A DNA stretch of 5,815 nucleotides. Source: Fidelibacterota bacterium. Lineage in GTDB: Bacteria > Fidelibacterota > UBA2242 > JAFGTP01. The stretch is taken from the NCBI GenBank assembly GCA_021735285.1, contig JAIPHI010000165.1, positions 1 to 5,815 on the forward strand, given 5' to 3'. A program made the position numbers and the translations under genes. The notes under the pieces were generated by a model. It was not told the origin of the DNA, did not search any database, and saw nothing but the letters and a program-made list of their open reading frames with translations. This document shows, piece after piece, positions 5,778-5,815 of the stretch. Position 1 is the stretch's first letter, and the number at the start of each line of letters is the position of its first letter.

Positions 5778-5815
5778 GGTATTTTTGCCGGCTTCCATTT
5801 GAGCCTAACCTCAGG

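Larger units (their letters stand above)
4479..5815 (+). mobile_element. IS110-family insertion sequence (ends not defined)
   Basis: The element consists of a structured 5' non-coding region, a translation-control hairpin and a complete transposase gene. IS110 elements normally lack terminal inverted repeats and make no clear target duplication, so the ends cannot be read from one copy: the left end is set at the start of the long hairpin and the right end at the window edge, both provisional. The 38 bases after the transposase stop include a small GGCT/AGCC hairpin (5790-5793 with 5802-5805) and may hold the right end. Structure upstream of the transposase points to the IS110 rather than the IS1111 subgroup. 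Confidence 0.6.

Noticed and set aside
4709..5812. Seven-base match between GAGGTTA (4709-4715) and the complement of TAACCTC (5806-5812) as a donor guide for the right end
   Set aside because: A 7-base match between a leader of some hundred bases and a 38-base tail is easily chance, and the right end of the element is not known.

Overview
This is an AT-rich bacterial window with short intergenic gaps. Most start codons have a strong purine-rich Shine-Dalgarno (SD) sequence (AAGGAG, GAGGAA, GAGGAG, CAGGAG, AGGAGG). The gene set (ECF sigma factor plus zinc-finger anti-sigma factor, a DUF6249-like membrane protein, a serine hydrolase with a DUF3471-like tail, a DnaQ-like exonuclease) recalls the Bacteroidota/FCB side of the tree. 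The strong SD use is not typical of Bacteroidota, so the taxon stays open.

Left block (1-1674): a bottom-strand operon encodes an ECF sigma factor and, overlapping it by 10 bases, its membrane-anchored anti-sigma factor. The first codons of a third gene follow and run off the left edge. A three-helix membrane protein is transcribed divergently. The gap between sigma gene and membrane-protein gene holds three promoter-like sites with the same geometry, YGYAACA-N14-TTGTMTWW. Two face the sigma gene and one faces the membrane protein. This suggests one sigma factor driving both sides, with the anti-sigma factor holding it at the membrane until a signal arrives.

Middle block (1852-4320): a secreted or membrane-anchored penicillin-binding-protein/class C beta-lactamase-type serine hydrolase stands alone. 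On the bottom strand a complete DEDDh exonuclease gene is followed by a small antitoxin-like gene. Where a toxin gene should begin there is only a six-codon reading frame (MDRVLD), so the antitoxin looks orphaned.

Right block (about 4424-5815): a short heptamer tandem repeat is followed by an IS110-family insertion sequence whose transposase keeps all expected catalytic residues (D7, E57, D95, D98, S258). The non-coding stretch before the transposase can fold into a long interrupted hairpin (4479-4674, 36 of 39 arm positions complementary). It is the best candidate here for the element's bridge RNA. Directly after it, a separate 10-bp inverted repeat would pair with part of the transposase SD and start codon, suggesting translational self-control. 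The two structures are the most notable part of the window.
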